From Sphingomonas sanguinis (GTDB lineage Bacteria > Pseudomonadota > Alphaproteobacteria > Sphingomonadales > Sphingomonadaceae): 42,974 nucleotides of DNA. The notes beneath the pieces were generated by a model. That model made no database searches. It was not told where the DNA came from and worked only from the letters and a program-made list of their open reading frames with translations. The position numbers and the translations under genes are program-made. The stretch covers positions 1 to 42,974 of the forward strand of contig NZ_LDTE01000116.1 of NCBI RefSeq assembly GCF_001476905.1. Direction: 5' to 3'. Positions 9,000-16,165 of the stretch are shown here, piece after piece. Position 1 is the stretch's first letter. Every line of letters starts with the position of its first letter.

Positions 9000-10305
9000 T
9001 GGCGACCAGCCGGGCGAAGGGCGTCGGCTTGGCCAGCGCCGCCACGGCCTCATGCGTGCGTTCGGTCAGGAAATGGATCAACGCCTCCAACCCGATCGGA
9101 CGGCTGATCAGATAGCCCTGGATCATGTCGCATCCCATCACGGTCAGCAGTGCCAGCGTGGCGGGCGTCTCCACCCCCTCGGCTACCACCTCCATTTCCA
9201 GCGCATGGGCCAGATCGATGGTCGAGCGGACGATCAACGGATCGCGATTGGAACTGGTCAACTGGGTGATGAACAGCTTGTCGATCTTCAGCTCGCAGGC
9301 GGGCAGCTGCTTCAGATAGGAGAGCGACGACAAGCCCGAGCCATAATCGTCGATCGCCACCGCAATGCCCGTGTCGACCACGGCCTGAAGATGGGTGATG
9401 GCGCTTTCGGGGTCGTGGATGACCGAGGTTTCGGTGATCTCGAAGCCGATCTTGGCACCGCTTTCGGTAACGATCGCGCAGGCCTCCTGCACGAAAGTCT
9501 CGTCGCCCAGCAACATGCCCGAAATATTGATGAATATGCGCAGGTCATGCCCGGCTTCGGCCAGGCGCCGCTGGTCGGCGATGACCCGGCGCAGCACCCA
9601 CAGCGTCAGCGGCGCGATGATCCGCGCTTCCTCCGCCACCGGTATGAACTCGACGGGACTGATCGGCCCGTGCACCGGATGCCGCCAGCGCAGCAGGGCC
9701 TCGGCGCTCGACACGCGCTGTTGGCGGACATGGACCTTGGGCTGATATTCGATCGACAGGCCGTCCTGCTCGATCGCGCGGGTCAGTTCGCGCGCCAGGG
9801 CGATGCGGTCCAGCCGGTCGGCGCGCGCGGCAAGTTCGCGGATGACCGTCCGCCCCTCGATCTGGGCGTCGGCCAGCGCGTGTTCGGCTTCCTCGAGCAA
9901 GCGCATGTCGTCATCATGCGGGACGGCGGCCAGGGCCGCCCCGAGCACCGGGTCGATCCGATACTCTCCATCGGGCAGCAGGAAGGGATAGCGAAGCGCC
10001 TCGCCCAGCGTCAGCAGGTTCGCGTCCAGCGCCTCGCGCGAATTGGCGCGAATCATCACCTCGATCTGGGACGGCGTGGCCGGTCGCGCGATGGCGTCGG
10101 GAATACACTGGCCCGCCCGCCCCGCCACGGCATCGACCAGCGTGGCCACGGCCTTTCGCCCAAGATGACGGCGCAGCAAGGTGAAGTTGCCCAGCCCGAC
10201 CAGAACGAGCAACTGCCACTGCGCCCCGACTTCGGTCGGGGCGACATGGTCCGATGTGGCGGGCGCAGACGCGCCGGACGCGATTCGAGAGAGGCCGTTA
10301 TCCAC
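8986..10305 (-). CDS. EAL-domain cyclic-di-GMP phosphodiesterase with degenerate GGDEF-like N terminus
   Basis: A 439-aa soluble protein. Residues about 165-420 form an EAL domain with an apparently complete catalytic set: E202-A-L in '[10 protein letters not shown]', Asn260 in 'FINISG', Glu289 and Glu292 in 'FEITET', Asp319/Asp320 in 'DDYGSG', Lys340 in 'ELKIDK', Glu376 in 'VAEGVE' and Gln396 in 'QGYLIS'. It should linearise c-di-GMP to pGpG. Residues about 28-160 look like a GGDEF fold without the GG[D/E]EF signature, so they are probably regulatory. First gene of an EAL-kinase-receiver operon; a near-CtrA box lies just upstream of its start. Confidence 0.92.
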   Translation of the reverse strand: MDNGLSRIASGASAPATSDHVAPTEVGAQWQLLVLVGLGNFTLLRRHLGRKAVATLVDAVAGRAGQCIPDAIARPATPSQIEVMIRANSREALDANLLTLGEALRYPFLLPDGEYRIDPVLGAALAAVPHDDDMRLLEEAEHALADAQIEGRTVIRELAARADRLDRIALARELTRAIEQDGLSIEYQPKVHVRQQRVSSAEALLRWRHPVHGPISPVEFIPVAEEARIIAPLTLWVLRRVIADQRRLAEAGHDLRIFINISGMLLGDETFVQEACAIVTESGAKIGFEITETSVIHDPESAITHLQAVVDTGIAVAIDDYGSGLSSLSYLKQLPACELKIDKLFITQLTSSNRDPLIVRSTIDLAHALEMEVVAEGVETPATLALLTVMGCDMIQGYLISRPIGLEALIHFLTERTHEAVAALAKPTPFARLVANARL

Positions 10306-10328
10306 CCCTCCAAATTAAGGGCCACGGC

Positions 10329-10344
10329 TAAACAAGGTGTTAAC
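10329..10344. promoter_or_regulatory. Near-consensus CtrA box upstream of the EAL operon
   Basis: TAAA-N7-TTAAC, one mismatch to the alphaproteobacterial CtrA consensus TTAA-N7-TTAAC. It is 24 bp upstream of the EAL start codon, in position to control the EAL-kinase-receiver operon. The match is seen; binding is inferred. Confidence 0.4.
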
Positions 10345-10471
10345 CCCGTTTGGTACGACATTCCAACCGGTTGTCGGGCGGTGGCACCCCATGCCCCTTC
10401 CACAAACGCCGTGGGCTCCAACGCGGCCGTGGCGGTTAACGTAAGAGAAGCGGCAACCCATTGCGAAATGG

Positions 10472-10488
10472 TTAATAGCGAATTAACC
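10472..10488. promoter_or_regulatory. Perfect CtrA-type box (TTAA-N7-TTAACC)
   Basis: TTAA at 10472-10475, seven bases, then TTAACC at 10483-10488. It exactly fits the CtrA consensus known from Caulobacter and conserved in sphingomonads, and is also part of an inverted repeat ATGGTTAAT-agcga-ATTAACCAT. It lies 43 bp before the micro-ORF start at 10532 and 167 bp upstream of the EAL gene, so it could serve either direction. Confidence 0.6.
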
Positions 10489-10531
10489 ATAACCATGCGC
10501 CGGATCACGGCGCTAACGAGGGAGAAAACCC

Positions 10532-10585
10532 ATGCTGAAGTTCATTCTGGCGCTGATCTACGGCGAGTCGATCCGCCCCTGGTAA
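10532..10585 (+). CDS. Candidate 17-aa micro-protein
   Basis: A 17-codon frame, MLKFILALIYGESIRPW, ended by TAA. Support: a strong ribosome site (GAGGGAG about 8 bases before ATG), a perfect CtrA box upstream, and a hairpin with T-run just downstream, together giving a complete small transcription unit. The first half is hydrophobic (LKFILALIY), so it could insert in the membrane or be a leader peptide. I do not recognise it. It could equally be the coding part of a small RNA or a chance frame; only conservation or expression data can decide. Confidence 0.4.
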   Translation: MLKFILALIYGESIRPW

Positions 10586-10595
10586 TCCCAAGACG

Positions 10596-10648
10596 GTCAT
10601 GGGGCGGAGCAACACGGCTCTAAGCCACGGCATCGCCCCATGACTTTT
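10596..10648 (+). terminator. Likely intrinsic terminator of the micro-ORF unit
   Basis: Perfect 11-bp stem GTCATGGGGCG (10596-10606) with CGCCCCATGAC (10634-10644), followed by TTTT. The 27-base loop contains a smaller hairpin GAGC-aacacg-GCTC. The long structured loop is unusual for a plain terminator and could be the 3' part of a small RNA. Confidence 0.55.
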
Positions 10649-10673
10649 GATCGCTGTCCCAAGACCGGCGGCG

Positions 10674-11843
10674 TCAGCCCAGCAGGTCGTCGGCCAGCCG
10701 CAGCATGAAGGCCGCGCCGCGCTCCATCTGAGCGACCTCGATATATTCGTCCGGCTGATGCGCCTGGGCGATCGAGCCGGGGCCGCAGATGACGGCCGAG
10801 AATCCCGCTCCCTGAAACTGCCCCGCCTCGGCGGCATAGGGCACCGCCCGCGCCGGGCCATTATCCCCCGCCCATCGCCGCGCCAGCCGTTCGGCCACGC
10901 CATCCGCCTCGGGCGCGAAGGAAGGGGTGCGCGACCGCCGTTCGACCCGCACACCAGTGTCGGGAAAACGGGCGCGCAGGTCCGCATCCGCCGCTTCGCA
11001 GGCCAGGAAGAACGGCGCCAGGATCGCCTCCGGCTCCTGCCCCGGCAGGGTGCGCAGATCAAAGGCGAAGCGGCACTCGCGCGCCAGGATGTTGACCGCC
11101 GTGCCGCCATTCACCTGCCCGATGGTCAGGGTGGCATGATGCGGACAGAAGGGACCATGCGGATCGCCCTCCCCCGCCAGCTGGTCGGCGAGATCGGCGA
11201 GCTGCTGCATCAGCCGGACCGCCACCATGTTCGCCGACGCGCCCAGATGGATGAGGCTGGAATGCGCCTCATGCCCGGTCACCGTCACGGTCCAGGTCGC
11301 GATGCCCTTGTGGCCGCTGACCACCACCATGTCGGTCGGCTCGCCCACCACGACGGCGGCCGGGCTCGGCACCTCTCGCGCAATCTCGGCGATCATCGAC
11401 GGCGCGCCCAGACACCCCACTTCCTCGTCATAAGAAAAGGCCAGATGCAGCGGACGGACCGCGCGGCCCTTTGCGATATGCGGTGCCAAGGCCAGCGACA
11501 GCGCCAGAAATCCCTTCATGTCGCAGGTGCCGCGCCCGAACAGCCGGTCGCCCCGCCGGGTCAGCCGCCAGGGATCGCTGGTCCAATTCTGTCCATCGAC
11601 CGGCACGACGTCGCTATGTCCCGACAGGACGACACCGCCGGGCTCCACCGGGCCGATGGTAGCGTAGAGATTGGCCTTGGTGCCTTCCGCATTGAACACC
11701 CGCCGCCCCGTGACGCCGATCTGGCCCAGATGCCGCTCGACATAGGCGATCAGGTCGAGGTTCGATTCGCGCGACGTGGTGTCGATCGCGATCAGGTCGG
11801 CCAGGATGGCGGTGGCTTGGGCGGCGAGCTGGTCCGGGGTCAT
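10674..11843 (-). CDS. argE: Acetylornithine deacetylase
   Basis: A 389-aa M20 metallohydrolase that removes acetyl from N-acetylornithine in arginine synthesis. Metal and catalytic motifs: 'LSGHSDVVPVDGQNW' (His and Asp), 'GRGTCDMKGF' (bridging Asp), 'SYDEEVGCLG' (general-base Glu-Glu), 'GEPTDM', and the dimerisation domain 'VTGHEAHSS'. 'CGPGSIAQAHQPDEY' near the C terminus supplies the last His and is characteristic of ArgE over other M20 enzymes. It stands alone on the minus strand downstream of tamB, separated by a hairpin, so it probably has its own promoter in the 90-bp gap. Confidence 0.94.
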   Translation of the reverse strand: MTPDQLAAQATAILADLIAIDTTSRESNLDLIAYVERHLGQIGVTGRRVFNAEGTKANLYATIGPVEPGGVVLSGHSDVVPVDGQNWTSDPWRLTRRGDRLFGRGTCDMKGFLALSLALAPHIAKGRAVRPLHLAFSYDEEVGCLGAPSMIAEIAREVPSPAAVVVGEPTDMVVVSGHKGIATWTVTVTGHEAHSSLIHLGASANMVAVRLMQQLADLADQLAGEGDPHGPFCPHHATLTIGQVNGGTAVNILARECRFAFDLRTLPGQEPEAILAPFFLACEAADADLRARFPDTGVRVERRSRTPSFAPEADGVAERLARRWAGDNGPARAVPYAAEAGQFQGAGFSAVICGPGSIAQAHQPDEYIEVAQMERGAAFMLRLADDLLG

Positions 11844-11879
11844 GCCGCCATCCTGCCGGATGTTACGGTTTGGTGAAAG

Positions 11880-11923
11880 CCCTGCAGCCTCCCTCTTCTA
11901 ACAGGAGAGAGAAGGCTGCGGGG
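11880..11923 (-). terminator. Hairpin downstream of tamB
   Basis: CCCTGCAGCCT (11880-11890) pairs with AGGCTGCGGGG (11913-11923) with one wobble. It lies 10 bp after the tamB stop and before argE. The T-run on the minus side is weak, so this is a putative terminator or processing hairpin. Confidence 0.5.
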
Positions 11924-11932
11924 CCATCCCGG

Positions 11933-14900
11933 TCAGAAATCCCGCGAGTAGCGCAGGCTTGCCGCCGATCCACCGAACGAGCCCGTCTGCGTCAGCAGAC
12001 TGAGCGTACGGGTCAGCGCGATCTGCAACTGGGTGGCGGTGAAGCCGCGCGCGTCGGTGACGATCTCCACATAGATATTGTCGGTGATGTACTTGCCCGC
12101 CGCCAGGCTGGTGCCCCGACCGGTCGCGTCGTCGGCTCCCAACACACGCAGCCGGTCGATGCCCGTCGCCGAGCGCAGCTTGCCCAGCGGGTTCAGCCCG
12201 CCACCGCCAGACCCACGCAGCGAGTTGAGCGCGGCGGCCAGCTGGATCGCCTCGGTCGCGGACAGGTTTTCGGGGTTGGTCCCGAACAGCAACCGGCTGA
12301 GCACCTCGTCCTGCGGCAGGGTCGGCGTCGAGGTGAAGCTGATCTGCGGACGCTGGCCGGTGCCGGTGACGTTGATGACGGCGGTGATGCCATCGGTCGT
12401 GGTCGTCGCCTGGATATTGATATCCGGGTCGGTCAGCGCACCACCACGGAAGCGGATGGTGCCGCGATTCACCTCGAACCGCTTGCCCGCAAAGCTGTAG
12501 GTGCCGCGCACCAGGTCGAGCCCGCCATTGATCGTCGGTGCCGCGCTGGTGCCACCGACCCGCAGGTCCATCTCCCATTCCGACTCCAGCCCCATGCCCG
12601 AGACGAAGAGCTGGTTGTTGGCGCGCACCCGCAGGTCGAGGCGGAACAGCCCCGGCGGTGCGGCGGGCGCGGGTCGGTCGGTCGGGCGCGCCACGCGAAT
12701 CTCGCTACGACGGCGAACCCCGGTCAGTTCGGGCACTTCGGCCTGGCCCTGGCGGATGATCTGGTAGCGGGCGTTGGGCACGGTCAGGTCACCCTGGATC
12801 AGCCCGCCGTCCCGGTTATGGGTCAGGCGGATCGTGCCGCTGGTCGTCGCGGCCAAAGCATCGCTGTCGGCCAGGCGCGCATTGTTCAGCTGCGCGCGGA
12901 TGTCGATCGGATAGCCGCTGTCCGCCGCCAGCCCGATCGTACCCTGCGCCTGCACGGTGCCGTCCCCCGCCTTGGCCTGAAGCCGGGTGATCTCCAGCCG
13001 GTCGTTGTTGAAACGTCCCGCCAGCTGCATGTTGGTCAGCCGGGTGCCATAGGTTTCGTTGTCATAGGTCAGGTTGTCGGCCCGCATCAGGCCGTTAAGC
13101 TGCGGCGCGGACACCCGCCCGCCGAAATCGGCCGCGACCGCGATCGGGCCGCTCAGCTGCTGGTTGGGAAGCGCCGCGAAGGAGAACAGCACCGCCGACG
13201 GGCCATTATAACGGAGCCCTCCCGAGAGCGGGGCCTGCATCAGACGGTTGACCCAGCCGCCATTACCCGGCGGCAGCGGGCGGAGATTGGCGACCATCCG
13301 GCCGACGACCATCTGCCCCCGCCGGATCAATGCGCGCGCCTCGCCCCCGTCGGAGACCAGCCGCCCGGCAAAGACGATGTCCACCGTCTCCGACACCGCC
13401 GCCAGACCGGTGCGCCGGAAATTGGCGATGGTCAGCCGTGCCTCGGCCGCCGGGAAGCTGGCATCACGCGCCTGCGTAAAGTCGAGCGCGCCGCTCGCCT
13501 GGCCCGAAATACCCAGATTGGGGACAAAGGCATCCAGGATCGACAGCTGTAGCTTGTCGAGCCGCGTCTGCACCTTCAGCCCGTTGCCATAGCTGCCCGC
13601 CATCAGCACCGATCCGCGCCCGAAGTCGATCCGGGTCGGCGACAGCTGCCACTCGCCCTTCACGCTCTGGATGCGCGCCGGGTTGGCGGTGCGAAAGTTG
13701 ATGCCGTTGGCCTGTCCCTTGGCCGCGACCAGATATTGGTTCGGCGCCAGTTGCGCGTTGAGCGCGACGTTGAAGGGGATGCTCGACGATCCGGTCAGCA
13801 CTGCCTGCGCCGTGCCGCGTCCGCCCGCATAGTTCAGCTTGGCGCGCGAGGACTGGATGACCACTTCGCCGTAACGCGTATCGGCCAGCTGCGCGTCGGC
13901 GACGATCTGCGGCGCGTTCGGCACCATGACCAGGCTGGCGTTGACGATGGCACGGCCGATGGTGAAATCCACCGCGCCGGGCACGCGTGCATTATAGGCC
14001 CGCGCGGCGATATCGGCGCGCTGGTTGCCGCCCTGATCCGCCAGCTGAACGCGGCCGTTGATCCCCTGCCCTGCGAATTGCAGCGCCCCCGCAAAGGGCC
14101 CCGCCGCGGTCTGCACGACACGGCCGGTCGCGTTGATCCCCGCAAAGACCAGACTGCGCACATCGACCGCCAGCTGCCGCCCGGTGCTGACCAGCACATC
14201 GGCGGTAAAGGGACCATAATTGGTGCCGCCGCTGGCATTGACGGCATAGGCGCCGGTACGGCCGACGATCCTGGCCTGAAGATTGGTCAGGCCCACGCCG
14301 ACGCCGGGCTTGCTGGCGCGCAACACGACGACCGGATTGGTCTGCGACCCCGTCACCCGTGCGGTGATTGGGCCGTACTGGTTGGAATAGGCATCCGCCT
14401 CGACCGCCAGCGCCCCATTGGCGGGGTTGTAGCGCCCGCTGCCCCGCGTCACGCGGAATTGCGGAGCCGTCAGGCGCAGGCCACCGAAGGTCACGATGCC
14501 TTCCGGGCTATATTCGACATCGGCGCGGACGATCGCGTTGCCGCCCAGGAAATTGCGCGCGCCTTCATTGAAGATCTGCTGCGTCCGCGCGACCACCCGG
14601 CCCTTCATGCCAAAGCCGGTCGGCGTCGCGACCAGATTGGCATCGGTGGTCAGGTTGATGATGCCGATGCTCTCGACCCGGTAATTGTTGACCCGGCCCT
14701 TCAGCGCGCCGGTGTAGCGCCCGGTCTTCAGGTTCGCGACGACCACGGCGGTCGCATCGATATTGTCCGAACGAATGCGCAGATTGTCCGACAGGATATT
14801 GGGCATGGCGATCGCGAAATCGCCTTGGATCGCGACATTGTTGGTCAGCCCGCCGACAGCGGCGTTCAGCCCCGCGATTCGCTTCGCCCGTGCCTTGACC

Positions 14901-16165
14901 GGCACCAGGATGCGGTCGGCATTCACCTTGGCCAGACCCTCGGCATAAAGGTTTTCGACCGAGGTTTCACCGAAGCCGAGTGCCGCGGCGCGGATCTTGT
15001 AATCCACGGTCGGCGTCGCGAATGCCCCGTCGAGCACCGCACGCGCCAGTACGTCGCGGCCGCGCAAGTTCGGCGCTATGGCACCGGGGGTCAGCAACTT
15101 GGCATCGACCGCGAAATTGCCGAACCGGCTGTTCGCCAGATCGATCAGGCCACCCGCATCGACCATCAGCGCCGAAGAGCGCAGCTTCATCCGCGTATCC
15201 GCGCGCCGCTGGTTCAGCGTCGTGTCGATCGCCACCTGGAGCGCGGGTGCGGTCAGCCGCTCGACCGGCCCTTCCAGATACAGGCCGGGCCGGGTCACGC
15301 CGCGAAGTTCGATATGCCCGTCGCGCGCCGTGCCGGTCAGGTTCGCCAGCTCCCCGCCGCCCAGCGTGGCAATGGCGCGGCCGGTCCAGGCCTTCCAACC
15401 ACCGCGCCCATCGACCGACAGGGTCAGCGGCGCCTTCAGCCCGGCCATGGTCGCGACCACGCCACCGGTCGGCGCGGTCAGCTTCACGTCCACCGCCAGC
15501 CGGTCGGCATCCGGCACGGCGTCGAGGACCAGGCGCAACCGGTCGCCGCCCGCGATGCCGGGTCCACGCAGCGCGTCCGCACTGGCCGTCACCTGCGCGC
15601 GGCGGTCGGCGATATGCACCTTGCCATCGATGGCCAGCACATGGCGCTGACCCGTCACCGGCGCACCGATGACGAAGCGCTTCAGCGTCAGCCGGTTCAC
15701 GTCGATGTCGAGATCGGGGAGCAGCGGCGCATTCGGGTCGCTGGGCGTCGGCTTCAGTTCGGGCTTACGCGCCAGCGTCACCAGATCGGCGTTGAGCGAG
15801 CGGACGTCGATATGGTTCTTGGTATAGGCAAAGGGTCGCCAGTCGACATCCAGGCGCGGGCTCGACAGGAACACGCCTTTGGGATCGCTGACCCGCAGGT
15901 CCATCAGCCGCATCCGGCCATAGAGCGACCCCTCGATCCGTCCGACCTTGATGTTCAGCCCCGAGGCGGTGGTGTAGCCGCCCAACTGGTCCGCGACGAA
16001 ACGACGGCCCGGATCGGTGTTGATCCCCAGCAGCACCGCCCCGACCAGCAGGATCAGACCCAAGATCGTGAAGCCGATCCATTTCAGGATACGCTGCCAC
16101 AAGGGACGCCGCACGATGACGGTTTCGGTGACGGGCTCGGGCGCCATGGTCTGTTCGTCCGCCAT
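11933..16165 (-). CDS. tamB: Translocation and assembly module inner-membrane component TamB
   Basis: A 1410-aa AsmA-like giant protein of the TamB (DUF490) family. A cytosolic N terminus (about 1-20) precedes one transmembrane helix (about 25-47, WIGFTILGLILLVGAVLLG). A long beta-rich periplasmic repeat region follows; such proteins form a hydrophobic groove bridging the envelope. The conserved C-terminal domain (about 1050-1410) ends 'LTQTGSFGGSAASLRYSRDF', typical of TamB with a terminal aromatic. It works with TamA in outer-membrane protein assembly and phospholipid transport. The start codon shares one base with the tamA stop (TGATG), so the two are translationally coupled. Length is at the upper end but usual for sphingomonads. 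Confidence 0.95.
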   Translation of the reverse strand: MADEQTMAPEPVTETVIVRRPLWQRILKWIGFTILGLILLVGAVLLGINTDPGRRFVADQLGGYTTASGLNIKVGRIEGSLYGRMRLMDLRVSDPKGVFLSSPRLDVDWRPFAYTKNHIDVRSLNADLVTLARKPELKPTPSDPNAPLLPDLDIDVNRLTLKRFVIGAPVTGQRHVLAIDGKVHIADRRAQVTASADALRGPGIAGGDRLRLVLDAVPDADRLAVDVKLTAPTGGVVATMAGLKAPLTLSVDGRGGWKAWTGRAIATLGGGELANLTGTARDGHIELRGVTRPGLYLEGPVERLTAPALQVAIDTTLNQRRADTRMKLRSSALMVDAGGLIDLANSRFGNFAVDAKLLTPGAIAPNLRGRDVLARAVLDGAFATPTVDYKIRAAALGFGETSVENLYAEGLAKVNADRILVPVKARAKRIAGLNAAVGGLTNNVAIQGDFAIAMPNILSDNLRIRSDNIDATAVVVANLKTGRYTGALKGRVNNYRVESIGIINLTTDANLVATPTGFGMKGRVVARTQQIFNEGARNFLGGNAIVRADVEYSPEGIVTFGGLRLTAPQFRVTRGSGRYNPANGALAVEADAYSNQYGPITARVTGSQTNPVVVLRASKPGVGVGLTNLQARIVGRTGAYAVNASGGTNYGPFTADVLVSTGRQLAVDVRSLVFAGINATGRVVQTAAGPFAGALQFAGQGINGRVQLADQGGNQRADIAARAYNARVPGAVDFTIGRAIVNASLVMVPNAPQIVADAQLADTRYGEVVIQSSRAKLNYAGGRGTAQAVLTGSSSIPFNVALNAQLAPNQYLVAAKGQANGINFRTANPARIQSVKGEWQLSPTRIDFGRGSVLMAGSYGNGLKVQTRLDKLQLSILDAFVPNLGISGQASGALDFTQARDASFPAAEARLTIANFRRTGLAAVSETVDIVFAGRLVSDGGEARALIRRGQMVVGRMVANLRPLPPGNGGWVNRLMQAPLSGGLRYNGPSAVLFSFAALPNQQLSGPIAVAADFGGRVSAPQLNGLMRADNLTYDNETYGTRLTNMQLAGRFNNDRLEITRLQAKAGDGTVQAQGTIGLAADSGYPIDIRAQLNNARLADSDALAATTSGTIRLTHNRDGGLIQGDLTVPNARYQIIRQGQAEVPELTGVRRRSEIRVARPTDRPAPAAPPGLFRLDLRVRANNQLFVSGMGLESEWEMDLRVGGTSAAPTINGGLDLVRGTYSFAGKRFEVNRGTIRFRGGALTDPDINIQATTTTDGITAVINVTGTGQRPQISFTSTPTLPQDEVLSRLLFGTNPENLSATEAIQLAAALNSLRGSGGGGLNPLGKLRSATGIDRLRVLGADDATGRGTSLAAGKYITDNIYVEIVTDARGFTATQLQIALTRTLSLLTQTGSFGGSAASLRYSRDF

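Larger units (their letters stand above)
10306..10673. other. Long intergenic region with regulatory sites and a micro-ORF
   Basis: About 370 bp without a standard gene, between the starts of the EAL gene (minus) and the end of argE (minus). It is relatively rich in TTAA words and holds a near-CtrA box, a perfect CtrA box, a 17-codon reading frame with a good ribosome site, and a strong hairpin followed by a T-run; these are listed separately. Confidence 0.8.
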
